Below, piece after piece: positions 44,421 to 54,215 of a stretch of DNA of 64,000 bases. The translations under genes and the position numbers were made by a program. Below the pieces are notes generated by a model. That model saw only the letters and a list, made by a program, of their open reading frames with translations. It searched no databases and had not been told where the DNA came from. How positions within the stretch are numbered: the stretch's first letter is position 1; the number at the start of each line of letters is the position of its first letter. Source of the stretch: Parabacteroides acidifaciens (lineage in GTDB: Bacteria; Bacteroidota; Bacteroidia; Bacteroidales; Tannerellaceae); NCBI RefSeq assembly GCF_003363715.1, contig NZ_QREV01000023.1:1-64000 (forward strand), written 5' to 3'.

Positions 44421-46250
44421 TTACTTTTTTTCTAATATCTTTTTTATTTCTTCTCTCATCTCCATAATTGCCCTGCTTTCGACCTTCGGTTCTTTGGTCA
44501 GAACGGCGTAGGCGGCAGCCTGAAGTTTGTCCGGCTGATAGAAATCCGGTTCTGCATATAACTTGGCCAGCAGATAGTATGGATACAGCCTTTCGGGCAG
44601 TATTTCGATTGCGTGCAACAGCTCTTTTTCAGCCTCTTGGAACTCTTTGGCCGCCTGCCTGTTTTTCGCGATCATATAGCGGATCATCGGATCTCCGCTG
44701 AGTCGTTTCGCCCGTTCCAACACCTGTACGGCAGCTGCATATTGCCCCGTCTTATTCAGGCATTGCGCCTCCTCAAACAGAAATTCCGGCTTATGCTTCA
44801 GTCTGTCATGCAAGGCCGCATAATCTTCCGCCACCGATTCGTAGGCTCTATTATTGTAAAGCATCTGCATCCGTCCCCATTGTTTGTAAACCTCGTATTG
44901 TCCCTTTTGTATGGAGAAAATAATGATACCCGCCAATGCTATAATCACGATTCCCGCTTTTATCAATAGTATTTGGTAGTATCTTTTTCCCTCTCGAGAA
45001 GGAGCAGGGCGTGTGTTATTTTTCGTCGCACATATCGCCCCCAAGAACACCGCAACCACCCAAAACGACGGTAACTGCAACGGATACGACGACACCGCAA
45101 ATACCGCCAGTGCGAGTATCCCGCCGACCGCCCCGTTTTGTCCGCTTTTTATCCCGCAATAGCAAATACTCCCCAGCAATAACACAAACACGATCAATCC
45201 CTCGATCCCCTGTTCCAGTCCGATCTGCAAATACTCGTTGAACGCATATTCCGGACATCCGGCCACCAGTCTCTCTTTGTCTGTCGCCGCTCCCGTTCCG
45301 AAATATTCCGCCTGTGTCCCGGCATAAGCCGCCGGGAAGCTGCCCAATCCCGTGCCGCCCGGATGTTCGGCTATCGCTTTTCCTGTTATTTTCCACATCA
45401 ATAACCGCCCGTCCGCCGAGTCCTGTTTCATCCCGTAAACGCCGATCACAGCACTGCCGGCCAGGATGGCAACAATTATAATAAATGGAACAGCAGCCTT
45501 TCGATACGTTATATATACGGCTTTTGTCTTTTCCCATCCGATCCGTTCCACCCAATAAACCCATCCGCACGCCACAATTGCCGCCATCCACGCCGACCGG
45601 CTCATCCCGGCAGGTAAAACAATCAAGATCGCTCCGACACATATCCAGGCAAAATAGTGTATCAGCCGTTGAAACCGCAATGCCGCCCACAGGCAAACCG
45701 GCAATACGACCGTGATATATCCGGAGTAGGGACCCGGATTAAAGAAAGAACCTGTCAGCCGGAAAAGCGAATGGTTGGAATAGCTGTAACCGTGCAATTG
45801 CTGCATTCCCCAGACCGCTTCGGTCAATCCGGTAAGCATCAGCACAAACAGAAAATAGAATTTCAGGGAAGGATATTCCGTCAGAAAATAACGCAGCAGG
45901 AACCACAAGACCAATAACTGCCCACCGAAGAACAGCTTTTCCGGTTCGGGATTCAGCTGCCAGTCGTATGTCGCTAACGTTATTCCCGCAAAAACGATCA
46001 GCAGTCCGTCCGGCAATGAGAACGAAAGCGCTTTTTTGCTTTTTATCCAAACCGTCCCGATCGTACAAACCGCCATAAACAGCATAACAAGATGAAACCA
46101 AAACACTTTTCCCATCACCAACCCGTTTGCCAGTCCGCCGTCGGCAACCAATGGCGTACACAACAGCATCGCCCCACAAACGGATGCCAGTGCAATCGGA
46201 ATTTCATGCCTATGGAATTTCAGTTTCATGCTCATGTATTTTATTTTCAT
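44421..46250 (-). CDS. O-antigen ligase-like membrane protein with TPR tail (copy 2)
   Basis: 609 residues, paralogous to the protein at 33204. Membrane segments fill about 1-430, with GGTGLGSFPAAYAGTQAEYFG and FNEYLQIGLEQGIEGLIVF, then TPR-like helices (YAALHDRLKHKPEFLFEEAQCLNKTGQYAAA). A later ATG at 46229 is possible. It begins 13 bases after the signal peptidase gene and so may be the last gene of the peptide/propeller run. A glycan polymerase or ligase, or a protein O-glycosyltransferase, is expected. Confidence 0.8.
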   Translation of the reverse strand: MKIKYMSMKLKFHRHEIPIALASVCGAMLLCTPLVADGGLANGLVMGKVFWFHLVMLFMAVCTIGTVWIKSKKALSFSLPDGLLIVFAGITLATYDWQLNPEPEKLFFGGQLLVLWFLLRYFLTEYPSLKFYFLFVLMLTGLTEAVWGMQQLHGYSYSNHSLFRLTGSFFNPGPYSGYITVVLPVCLWAALRFQRLIHYFAWICVGAILIVLPAGMSRSAWMAAIVACGWVYWVERIGWEKTKAVYITYRKAAVPFIIIVAILAGSAVIGVYGMKQDSADGRLLMWKITGKAIAEHPGGTGLGSFPAAYAGTQAEYFGTGAATDKERLVAGCPEYAFNEYLQIGLEQGIEGLIVFVLLLGSICYCGIKSGQNGAVGGILALAVFAVSSYPLQLPSFWVVAVFLGAICATKNNTRPAPSREGKRYYQILLIKAGIVIIALAGIIIFSIQKGQYEVYKQWGRMQMLYNNRAYESVAEDYAALHDRLKHKPEFLFEEAQCLNKTGQYAAAVQVLERAKRLSGDPMIRYMIAKNRQAAKEFQEAEKELLHAIEILPERLYPYYLLAKLYAEPDFYQPDKLQAAAYAVLTKEPKVESRAIMEMREEIKKILEKK

Positions 46251-46263
46251 GCAAGTCCGTTTT

Positions 46264-47136
46264 TTATTCGATCTTTTTCAGAAAACGGTCCCATCTGAAC
46301 TTATTTGTATAGGGGTCGACAGACTTCCAGATGAGGCTGGCTTTTCCTACGATATACTCTTCCGGCAACAAACCCCAGTAGCGTGAATCTTGCGAATTTG
46401 CACTTTTATCCCCTGCCATAAAGTAATAGTTCTTTTGGAAACGATATGATTCAATCGTTTTCCCGTTTAGAAAGACAGCCGAATCCCGGTATTTAAGCGA
46501 ACCTTTCTGTTCCCATTCGATCAGTTTGCGATATAAGAGATAGTTTGTCCGGTTCATCGGCAACTCGTCACCCGCTTTCGGGATATAGAGCGGACCGAAG
46601 TTTTGAATGTTCCAGCCGATAATGGAGTCGAACGGAAAACTTTTATACACTCCGTCGGGAAATTCTCCCGGCAAAGTCTGTCCGACTCTTCGTTGCGAGT
46701 CGATATTTCCTAATGGCGTATCGACCCCGCAGACTTGGAACATCCCGTTCCGGATCGACAAAGTGTCTCCCGGTAATCCGATGCACCGTTTAATATAATA
46801 TTTCATGATGTGCATCTCGATCTTATCCCATCCGTTAGGATGAGGAAAATTGAAAACCAGCACATCATTCCTATTAACTTTCCGGAATCCGGGCACACGG
46901 TGAATATCGACCTGTTTAAGCTGCATGGTCGCTTGCAGGTTAAAAAGCCGTGCCCCCAATACCGGTTTCCAGATCAATATGGCATCTCCTTCTATCAGTT
47001 CCGGTTCCATCGAATCGCTGGGGATGCGGAAGGAGGTGAAGAGGAAGACTTGGCAAAAAAGCCAAAGGGCGGCAAGAGTGAAACTTATCAATAATAAGTT
47101 TATTCCCCAGTTGAATATGTTCTTTATAAATGTCAT
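46264..47136 (-). CDS. lepB: Signal peptidase I (S26)
   Basis: 290 residues with an N-terminal membrane helix at about 12-34. The catalytic Ser42 is in FRIPSDSMEPELI and the general-base Lys116 in YYIKRCIGLPGD. The box-E-like AGDKSANSQDSRYWGLLPEEYIVG is near the end. It cleaves signal peptides after A-x-A. It lies 25 bases after the transglutaminase-like gene, so it may be transcribed with the NVEALA peptide run and could be dedicated to it. A housekeeping lepB is the alternative; whether another copy exists cannot be told here. Confidence 0.93.
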   Translation of the reverse strand: MTFIKNIFNWGINLLLISFTLAALWLFCQVFLFTSFRIPSDSMEPELIEGDAILIWKPVLGARLFNLQATMQLKQVDIHRVPGFRKVNRNDVLVFNFPHPNGWDKIEMHIMKYYIKRCIGLPGDTLSIRNGMFQVCGVDTPLGNIDSQRRVGQTLPGEFPDGVYKSFPFDSIIGWNIQNFGPLYIPKAGDELPMNRTNYLLYRKLIEWEQKGSLKYRDSAVFLNGKTIESYRFQKNYYFMAGDKSANSQDSRYWGLLPEEYIVGKASLIWKSVDPYTNKFRWDRFLKKIE

Positions 47137-47160
47137 TGCTACGATTTATCTTTATTCTCT

Positions 47161-47348
47161 ATTACCACCAAACCTGTTTCCCGTTTTCATAAGTAAACGG
47201 TCTGTGCTCCTTTCCTCTGGTGTGGTTATGTATGCGGAATAAAGCATTTTTTCGTATGTCGTGGTATGTCAGCTTGTTTTCTTTTGCATATTGCTGTCCT
47301 AATGAAATCCATTTCTTGTCCCAATAGAATAATTCATATAATTCTCCC
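47161..47348. repeat. Near-identical gene-end repeat, copy A
   Basis: 188 bases covering the 3' end of the transglutaminase-like gene. They match 50339-50526 with three mismatches and no gaps, while the rest of the two genes has diverged much more. Confidence 0.85.
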
Positions 47349-49195
47349 GTAACAATTCTATTATCGTCGCTTCTTGGGTAAAACTCTACTTTTTCGATTT
47401 TGCGGGGTTCTCCAAAATCGAAAACGATGTACTGTTGTTTCTCGAATTTGTTAGGCTGATAGAACGAAACTCTGTCTCTGTCTATTGCGTTTTCAAGTTT
47501 GTTTTCACTTATTCCTTTTGTCCCGGTCAATTTTCCTTCTATTAATTGTTGGTTTTCTCCCCAAACTTTTATTTCCGCAATGGAATAAGGGTCTTGAAAG
47601 GTTGGCGTGTTTTGAAAGTCACACACTAAGTAACGGTACTTAGTGTGTGTCGGGATTTTGAAACTATCTTCATAGAATGGAAGTTTATCAATTGTATAAA
47701 CGCGTAGGCTGTCAGACAAATCTTTTCTGTTACAGACTGAAAAACAAGTTCCCAATGTCCCGGCTGCTTGTAAGGCTGTATGCAGGCGGTATGGCGTTTT
47801 TGAGTAGAATGTCATTGACGGCTCTATCTCATTAGTGTTATGTGGAAAATGTTTTATTTCGCCTTCTGCTGTCAGGATAAAAGCATCTCCTGCCGGTATA
47901 ATTGTTCCGTTTTCATAATAGGCAGGTAAGTAAAGGACATTGACGCCGACTTTTGGAAATAAAGCCCGTTTTTTTCTTGGAAGGCTCCAGCATACCGGAA
48001 TCCAATTGTTATCATCATAACAGCATAAATAAACATATTTTTTTTTGTGCTTGCCTTCCCAAAGAGGCACTTCAATGTCTCTGCATACAATATATTTGTC
48101 TGTAATATCTTCTACTCCCGGATTCTTGAAGAAATCAGGAATTTCCTCTTTCGCCTGAAGCGCTAAACTGTTTTGTTGTATCTCATAATTGATCCTGTAC
48201 ACTTTAGGAATAGTTCTGCAATACTGTATCGAAGCGTATGGAGGTATGTCTTTTAAGGTTGGACTGTAGGTGTTTTTCCAAAATATATTATCTACTAAGA
48301 TATCACTTTTTGAAATGTATGGCCTTTGTGTGTTGTCATACAGCTTGTCTATATGTTCGTCTCCAATTATTTCAGTCCAGAAATGGGAGGAATTAGCATT
48401 GCCCCAATTGGGAAAAGTATTCAATGCAGCTGGAATGCCATTTGCCCGCAATGCAGCAATTTTATAAATGTTTGCTTCTAAACAGGTTCCAATCTGTGCT
48501 GTTGCTAAATTCTTGAAAGTTGTAGGAAGCAGTCCTTTATGTTTTTGAGAAAAAAGGACCCAGTTTTGAACAAATGTTTTGTCTATATCTTCAGAGATAA
48601 TCTCACCAATTTCTTTGTATGATTTATGAGAGACCGTATCTCTTAGTGTTGCATATTTCTGTTCAAAAAAGTCTGAAGCCTGTTCCCAATAACAGTTGCT
48701 GGTGGTGTAAGGAAGAATATATTTACAGAATGTATCAAAGTCAATGTCTTTACACCACGGATATTCTTGCCATACATGGAAACAATAGTCGATGTGATGG
48801 ATAAGAAAGTCGGAAGATATGTGCTGAAGGTCCAACAGATATAGAGGACGTGACTCTGCATCGGGATATAATTGTTTGATGCTATCGCAAATTATATATT
48901 GGATATCGTTTTTGTATCGTCCTTGGTTATTAAAGTATATGGTAAAAGCATCAAAATATAGTTGAGATTTATTTATAGAACCATTGTCTATCTTTTGCTT
49001 GCCAATCATATTTTGAATTAGAAATTTGGTGGCTGTTAGTTTTGGTGACTGATTAATATTGTGCAATAAAGTTTGTTTCAAATTTTGCTTATTCTTATCT
49101 GATAGTTTGAGGGCATATTCTATTTGCCTGTCGTCATTGTTATATGAACAGGCGGAAAATGAAATTGCTATCAAAATTAAAAGTATAGTGTTCAT
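47162..49195 (-). CDS. Transglutaminase-like lipoprotein (copy A)
   Basis: 677 residues with a lipoprotein signal (Cys at 16). A transglutaminase/papain-like core has C238 (QIGTCLEAN), H271 (SSHFWTE) and D287 (LYDNTQRP) in the right order and spacing. A C-terminal discoidin-like beta-sandwich begins at about 560 (RKIEKVEFYPRSDDNRIVTGEL). Such proteins may be cysteine proteases, amidases or cross-linking enzymes at the cell surface or in the periplasm. It lies between a propeller gene (7 bases upstream) and signal peptidase I, so a role in processing the NVEALA peptides is possible but unproven. Confidence 0.8.
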   Translation of the reverse strand: MNTILLILIAISFSACSYNNDDRQIEYALKLSDKNKQNLKQTLLHNINQSPKLTATKFLIQNMIGKQKIDNGSINKSQLYFDAFTIYFNNQGRYKNDIQYIICDSIKQLYPDAESRPLYLLDLQHISSDFLIHHIDYCFHVWQEYPWCKDIDFDTFCKYILPYTTSNCYWEQASDFFEQKYATLRDTVSHKSYKEIGEIISEDIDKTFVQNWVLFSQKHKGLLPTTFKNLATAQIGTCLEANIYKIAALRANGIPAALNTFPNWGNANSSHFWTEIIGDEHIDKLYDNTQRPYISKSDILVDNIFWKNTYSPTLKDIPPYASIQYCRTIPKVYRINYEIQQNSLALQAKEEIPDFFKNPGVEDITDKYIVCRDIEVPLWEGKHKKKYVYLCCYDDNNWIPVCWSLPRKKRALFPKVGVNVLYLPAYYENGTIIPAGDAFILTAEGEIKHFPHNTNEIEPSMTFYSKTPYRLHTALQAAGTLGTCFSVCNRKDLSDSLRVYTIDKLPFYEDSFKIPTHTKYRYLVCDFQNTPTFQDPYSIAEIKVWGENQQLIEGKLTGTKGISENKLENAIDRDRVSFYQPNKFEKQQYIVFDFGEPRKIEKVEFYPRSDDNRIVTGELYELFYWDKKWISLGQQYAKENKLTYHDIRKNALFRIHNHTRGKEHRPFTYENGKQVWW

Positions 49196-49202
49196 TTAGA
49201 AT

Positions 49203-50207
49203 TTATATTAAATCATTTAATTCAAAATAAGCAAATTGAATGTCATCATTTAAACACATAATTACTCTATTATTATCCTTGTCGTAACAAAAATCTTCTA
49301 TTTTGTAACCTGTTTCCAGTGTTTTGATATAATCTCCATTTTTATTGAATATAATAAGGCTTGTAGGATAAAATTCTTTAGAGAAATTATCCCTTCCAAA
49401 GGATGATGATGCTATTATATTATCTTTACAAAAGACAATATTACTGTAATATAAAACCTTGTTTGTTTTCTTGCTATTCCATTGAGGACCATATATGTTA
49501 TATAATAGGTCTCCATTGAAATCACATATCGTTATTAGGTCATGGTGGTAATAGGATTCAGCGTAAATTTTATTTTCAGAAGAAATAGCTATGCAAATAC
49601 GCTTTTTTTCGATCTCTGGATGACTATAGTTCATTAGGTCGATTTTGCCTGTTGTTATATTCCATTTGGCAACATATTGATCGTATCCTGAATGTCCAGT
49701 TGGTTTAATTACAGAACCTATAGATAATGTATCATTTATATAATGATATTCATTAGGAAATAATTCTATATTAATATTTGCTTTTATATGGGGTTGGTAT
49801 GATTGGTTAATTAATATGCTGTCGATATTATAACTGAATATTTTCTGTTTCCCATGATCCGTGATGTAGAGGTTGTGATTGTCTTCATTAATAGCAATAT
49901 GTCCCATATTTGTGATTTCATTAGGTCCTTCCCCTTTATGAATGCAACTGGCTATATATTTGAAATTACTTTTGTCAAATATATGTATGAGATTATCAAA
50001 TGATTTATAATCTCGTATGATTAAGTAATTATTAATTGTACTTAAACGTGTTCTTCCTCCGATAAGGACGCTTTCAACGTTAATCTCTTTTATTTTGTTC
50101 TTGATGTTGATTATATTATCTCTTTTCTGCTGAAACTTTTCAGTAGTGTTATTGTTTGTGCAACTTAGCAAGAATATGAAGAATATAAAATATGATAGTT
50201 TATTCAT
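49203..50207 (-). CDS. Six-bladed beta-propeller lipoprotein
   Basis: 334 residues with lipoprotein Cys at 16. The propeller family motif HKGEGPNEIT appears near residue 95, and repeated strand patterns (NLYITDHGKQKIFSYN, KIYAESYYHH) run to the end. This matches the 6-bladed beta-propeller lipoproteins common in Bacteroidetes (PF17170/PF15869 type). The biochemical role is unknown; binding a peptide or glycan is plausible. The coding sequence is very AT-rich. It is preceded by a control element shared with two NVEALA genes. Confidence 0.75.
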   Translation of the reverse strand: MNKLSYFIFFIFLLSCTNNNTTEKFQQKRDNIINIKNKIKEINVESVLIGGRTRLSTINNYLIIRDYKSFDNLIHIFDKSNFKYIASCIHKGEGPNEITNMGHIAINEDNHNLYITDHGKQKIFSYNIDSILINQSYQPHIKANINIELFPNEYHYINDTLSIGSVIKPTGHSGYDQYVAKWNITTGKIDLMNYSHPEIEKKRICIAISSENKIYAESYYHHDLITICDFNGDLLYNIYGPQWNSKKTNKVLYYSNIVFCKDNIIASSSFGRDNFSKEFYPTSLIIFNKNGDYIKTLETGYKIEDFCYDKDNNRVIMCLNDDIQFAYFELNDLI

Positions 50208-50252
50208 GATGTGAGATTGTTGAATTATAACGAGTTACATTTGATGTTTTCT

Positions 50253-50338
50253 TATTAATTTATGGCTCTTCGTTCAGGATGTTTTCCTGGATTCTGGTGA
50301 TTCCCAACCTTTTTTGCTTTAAATTTACTACTTTTCCC
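50253..50338 (-). promoter_or_regulatory. Shared control element, third copy
   Basis: It matches the leaders of the two NVEALA genes at 54481-54578 and 56301-56390 over about 85 bases, including GTTCAGGATGTTTTCCTG and TTTACTACTTTTC. Here it precedes a propeller gene with no peptide gene between. The inner palindrome is degenerate (CCTGGATTCTGG). Confidence 0.6.
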
Positions 50339-50526
50339 ATTACCACCAAACCTGTTTCCCGTTTTCATAAGTAAACGGTCTGTGTTCTTTTCCTCTGGTG
50401 TGATTATGTATGCGGAATAAAGCATTTTTTCGTATGTCGTGGTATGTCAGCTTGTTTTCTTTTGCATATTGCTGTCCTAATGAAATCCATTTCTTGTCCC
50501 AATAGAATAATTCATATAATTCTCCT
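50339..50526. repeat. Near-identical gene-end repeat, copy B
   Basis: Partner of 47161-47348, at a constant offset of 3178 bases. Identity starts at the stop codon and falls off sharply after about 188 bases, as expected from gene conversion. Confidence 0.85.
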
Positions 50527-52376
50527 GTGACAATTCTGTTGTCGTCACTTCTCGGATAGAATTCGACTTTTTCGATTTTGCAGGGTTGCTTCATTTCAAA
50601 TATGATTTGTTGCTGCTTTTCTTGCGTGTCTGGTTGATAATATGAGACTCTGTCTTCATCCGTAATCATATCAAGCGTGCAATTAGGAGCGTTTTTTGTT
50701 CCGCTCCACTCGCCTGCAACTAATTTATTATTGTTTTCATATACTTTTATTTCAGCTATGCCAAAAGGATGTCCCATCGATTTCACATTTTTGAAATCGC
50801 ATATTAAATAGCGGTATTTTTTATTGTCGGGAATGTTGAAACTATCCACATAAAAAGGTATTTTATTTATTGTATGAACAAGCGCACTATCTGATAAATC
50901 TTTTCTGTTGCAGACATAAAAACGAGTGCCTACTGCGTTGGCAGCCTGAAGTACTGTACGTATGCGATAGGGCGTTTTGGTATAAAATGTAGCAGAAGGC
51001 TCGGTTCCGTTTTCTTGCGATGAGAAAAATTTTAACTCTCCATTTGCAGTCAGAATAAAAGCCTCTCCTGCCGGTATAATTGTTCCGTTTTCATAATAGG
51101 CGGGTAAATAAAGCATATTGACACCCATTTTTTCAAAGAATACCCGTTTCCCTTTCGGACAGCTCCAACTTACCGGAATCCAATTGTCAGCATCGTAGCT
51201 GCATAAATAAATATGCTTTTTCGGATGTCGGTCGCTCCACAAGGGAACTTCAATATTTTTACATACTATGTATTTGTCTGTAATATCCTCAATACCTGGA
51301 TTTTTAAAGAAATCCGGTATTTCCTCTTCTGTCGAGAGAGCTAAACTATTTTTTATCAATTCATAGTTGATTCGATATACTTTGGGGACAGTCCTACAAT
51401 GTTGAATAGAAATAAATGGCACTATATCCTCTTTTACCAATGGGTTGTAAGCATTTACCCAGAACATATTAGTAATTAACGCATCTTTCTCGGAAAAATA
51501 AGGTCTTTGTGTGTTATCATATAATTTTTCAATTTGTTTATCTCCAATGATTTCAGTCCAAAAGTGAGGAAAATCTGAATTACCCCATCCCGGATGCATA
51601 TTCAATACAGCAGGTATCCCATTCATTCGTAATGCGGCTATTTTATATATATTTTCTTCTAAGCAAGTTCCTATTTGTGAGGATGCTATATTTTTGAATG
51701 TTGTAGGAAGCAATCCTTTATATTTGTCTCTGAAAATAGTCCATTCTCGAAGAAAATTTCTATCGATATCGTTGGATATGAGTTCCCCTACTTCCTTATA
51801 GGATTTATCCCTGACTGTATCTCTCAACAATGCGTATTTTTCGGAAAAGAAATCGAATGCCTGTTCCCAATAGCTATTGTTAGTCGTATAAGGAAGAATG
51901 TATTTTTGGAAAGTTTCAGTATCAATATTCTTACACCAAGGATATTCGTTCCATATATGAAAACAATTATCAATGTGATGTATTAGGAAGTTGGAAGATA
52001 ATATTTGTAGATCCTGAAGATATAGAGGGTGTGATCCTATATTTGGATATTGTTGATTGATGCTATCGTAAATGATGTATTGTATGTCGTTTTTATATGA
52101 ACCATGTTGTTTAATATAATTACTAAAAGCATCAAAGAATGGCTGCTTTTTACTGATTGAATTACTGTCAAGAACCTGTTTGCCAATCATATTTCGGATA
52201 AGAAAATGAGTGGCAAATATTTTTTCAGGATCATCTTGATAATATTCCAATACTTTATTTAACTCCTGTCTGTTCTCTTTGGCAAATTCAAGAGCATATT
52301 CTAATTGCTTGTCTTCGTATGTGGAACAAGATAAAAGTGTGACAAATATTAAAAAAGAAAGAATTTTATATCTCAT
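50340..52376 (-). CDS. Transglutaminase-like lipoprotein (copy B)
   Basis: 678 residues, paralogous to copy A across its length and nearly identical in the last 60 or so residues. The lipoprotein Cys is in LLSCSTYED. The catalytic triad is kept: Cys in QIGTCLEEN, His in FPHFWTEII and Asp in LYDNTQRPY. The same C-terminal discoidin-like domain is present. Both copies alternate with propeller genes in the minus-strand run, which points to a duplicated propeller plus transglutaminase module. Confidence 0.8.
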   Translation of the reverse strand: MRYKILSFLIFVTLLSCSTYEDKQLEYALEFAKENRQELNKVLEYYQDDPEKIFATHFLIRNMIGKQVLDSNSISKKQPFFDAFSNYIKQHGSYKNDIQYIIYDSINQQYPNIGSHPLYLQDLQILSSNFLIHHIDNCFHIWNEYPWCKNIDTETFQKYILPYTTNNSYWEQAFDFFSEKYALLRDTVRDKSYKEVGELISNDIDRNFLREWTIFRDKYKGLLPTTFKNIASSQIGTCLEENIYKIAALRMNGIPAVLNMHPGWGNSDFPHFWTEIIGDKQIEKLYDNTQRPYFSEKDALITNMFWVNAYNPLVKEDIVPFISIQHCRTVPKVYRINYELIKNSLALSTEEEIPDFFKNPGIEDITDKYIVCKNIEVPLWSDRHPKKHIYLCSYDADNWIPVSWSCPKGKRVFFEKMGVNMLYLPAYYENGTIIPAGEAFILTANGELKFFSSQENGTEPSATFYTKTPYRIRTVLQAANAVGTRFYVCNRKDLSDSALVHTINKIPFYVDSFNIPDNKKYRYLICDFKNVKSMGHPFGIAEIKVYENNNKLVAGEWSGTKNAPNCTLDMITDEDRVSYYQPDTQEKQQQIIFEMKQPCKIEKVEFYPRSDDNRIVTGELYELFYWDKKWISLGQQYAKENKLTYHDIRKNALFRIHNHTRGKEHRPFTYENGKQVWW

Positions 52377-52515
52377 ATTGTTGTTCTCTTAGAGTGATTA
52401 AGGCCATTCATATATTACTGAGACTAAGTTTGGATTGACAGTGATGGCAGATATCGTATTGCTTTTGTGTCTGTTACGATTCGTAAAATCTTTTTATGAG
52501 ATTATTATTTACAAT

Positions 52516-53571
52516 TTAATATTGAAACCTGATAATCACCGGGTCCGGTTGTTCGGAAAGCCCATAAATACACTTTTCTACTGGATCTACAGAAAAGAAA
52601 GTAATCGGTGTATCCAATTCGTAGTGTCGTAGCGGTGTTCCCTGATAGTCAAAAACGAATAGAGTACGCTGCATTTCTTCTCCTTTTTGGGGGGATATGC
52701 CATAATATAAAGCCCAGATTTCAGAATCAGTCAATACGCCGAATAGATATGAAAATTTGGTCTGTTCAGGAATAATGTATGCGAAATCATGATCATCTAC
52801 TTTTCGGTTTCCTAAAACAGGGATAAAATTATCAGGTCCTTGTATACGCTGTATAAGCTGCATATCAGAATTGTATATTTCAATGAGATCGGAATAAGTA
52901 TAAAAAATAACGATTTTATCATTGTGAGGGTTATAATATATCCTGTTTTCCCAAAAACGTTTTTTTAGATTATCCGGTATATTGTTTGTCGACACTTCCG
53001 GGAATTTCGTTTGTAATTGATTGTCTTTATTTCCAGAGGCATCAAAACGTGTCACCAAATTATTTGAATCGCTTAAATCCGAGCATAAAAAAGATCCATC
53101 GGGCAATACGGCAACACTGGTTGGCGCACCATTCTTAAATTTAACCGATTGAATTGGTGAAATATGTTTTCTATTGAGGAAATCGGGAATACTATATGCC
53201 TCCATTTTAGCCTGTTGCATATCGAACGCCCAAACCTTATCCGGATAAAATTGTAAAGACCAACAATTTAGTAATTCCCCTGGGCCGATTCCTCGTGGAA
53301 TGTTTTCAGTTGTTTTACGACCACTCTTCTTATCATAGATTTGTGCAAAATAGTCACAATACATATCAACACTCACTAAAGAGGAATCGCATACCCAAAT
53401 TCGAATGGGTTTCCAAAGAGTATCTATACTCAATATTTCACCTTTCAAAGAAGTCGTTTGCTTAAAATCATCTTTCGTGAAGAGGACTGTTTCCTTGACT
53501 GTTCCGGACTCTTTTTTGCAAGAGCATATTAATAAGATCGGAAGAATTGCTATATAGAATCTTATTCTCAT
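52516..53571 (-). CDS. TolB-like six-bladed beta-propeller lipoprotein
   Basis: 351 residues. The signal ends in the lipobox LLICSCKKES (Cys 16 or 18). The family motif PRGIGPGELL is near residue 95. The C-terminal strands LFVFDYQGTPLRHYELDTPITFFSVDPVEKCIYGLSEQPDPVI are shared almost word for word with the propellers at 57371 and 59955. It is close to the BF3164-type family. Its ATG overlaps the stop of the 195-residue upstream gene by 4 bases, so the two are coupled in translation. Confidence 0.78.
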   Translation of the reverse strand: MRIRFYIAILPILLICSCKKESGTVKETVLFTKDDFKQTTSLKGEILSIDTLWKPIRIWVCDSSLVSVDMYCDYFAQIYDKKSGRKTTENIPRGIGPGELLNCWSLQFYPDKVWAFDMQQAKMEAYSIPDFLNRKHISPIQSVKFKNGAPTSVAVLPDGSFLCSDLSDSNNLVTRFDASGNKDNQLQTKFPEVSTNNIPDNLKKRFWENRIYYNPHNDKIVIFYTYSDLIEIYNSDMQLIQRIQGPDNFIPVLGNRKVDDHDFAYIIPEQTKFSYLFGVLTDSEIWALYYGISPQKGEEMQRTLFVFDYQGTPLRHYELDTPITFFSVDPVEKCIYGLSEQPDPVIIRFQY

Positions 53572-54152
53572 TTCTCTTTTAATTGGTAAGTTAGTATTTT
53601 GAAAGAAGTTGTTTGGGATAATAATTCTTTCAGAATCGCCTCTTCTTTTTTTATGTCAAATTCTTGTAGAGTTGTTATTTTATCCAATGTCTTTTGTCCT
53701 ATATAATCTTCTTTTGGTGCAAATAATATGATGGGAGCAACTTTCTCCTTCATTTTGGGAAGGGATTTAATTATATAGGGGGCGATTTGAGTATTTGATT
53801 TTAAAGGATGAACTGAAAAAAACTTTCCAATGAAATTGCAACATATCTCTATCTGGTTATTCTTATTATATTTGATTATAAGATCGACCCTCGGATTTTC
53901 TTTTATATCCAATGACTCATGAAAAATAACAGTCTTATTTATATTTTCAATGTTATCTTGAAAGCTCCATAACGTAACTTCCAAAGTCGTACTCTTAGAG
54001 AAGTGACTAAATTCAAAATGAGCAATATTTTCTTTCTCAGTCGGTTGAAACGGAAAGCTTGACATGGAACCATATCCGGCAACTTTGATACTGTCTTGAG
54101 CACTACAATAGAAAGATAAAAATAAGAATAATGAATAAATAAGACTTTTCAT
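53568..54152 (-). CDS. Secreted protein of unknown function
   Basis: 194 residues from the ATG at 54152. A longer frame adds 12 residues that spoil the signal peptide MKSLIYSLFLFLSFYCSAQ. I recognise no domain. The product is rich in Lys, Phe and beta-prone stretches and ends in a basic helix (LKEK). It lies directly after NVEALA gene 1 (63 bases) and overlaps the next propeller gene by 4 bases, so it belongs to the same transcript. A role with the peptide is inference from position only. Confidence 0.65.
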   Translation of the reverse strand: MKSLIYSLFLFLSFYCSAQDSIKVAGYGSMSSFPFQPTEKENIAHFEFSHFSKSTTLEVTLWSFQDNIENINKTVIFHESLDIKENPRVDLIIKYNKNNQIEICCNFIGKFFSVHPLKSNTQIAPYIIKSLPKMKEKVAPIILFAPKEDYIGQKTLDKITTLQEFDIKKEEAILKELLSQTTSFKILTYQLKEK

Positions 54153-54166
54153 ATGATTAATTTTGT

Positions 54167-54192
54167 GGAGGTGCCAGTCTATATGCACCTCC
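54167..54192 (-). terminator. Hairpin between NVEALA gene 1 and the next gene
   Basis: GGAGGTGC / GCACCTCC stem, 10-base loop, no T-run. It sits 23 bases after the peptide stop codon. It may shield the peptide mRNA end or mask the ribosome site of the following gene instead of ending transcription. Confidence 0.45.
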
Positions 54193-54215
54193 GTGTTTTG
54201 AATATAATATTTTTA

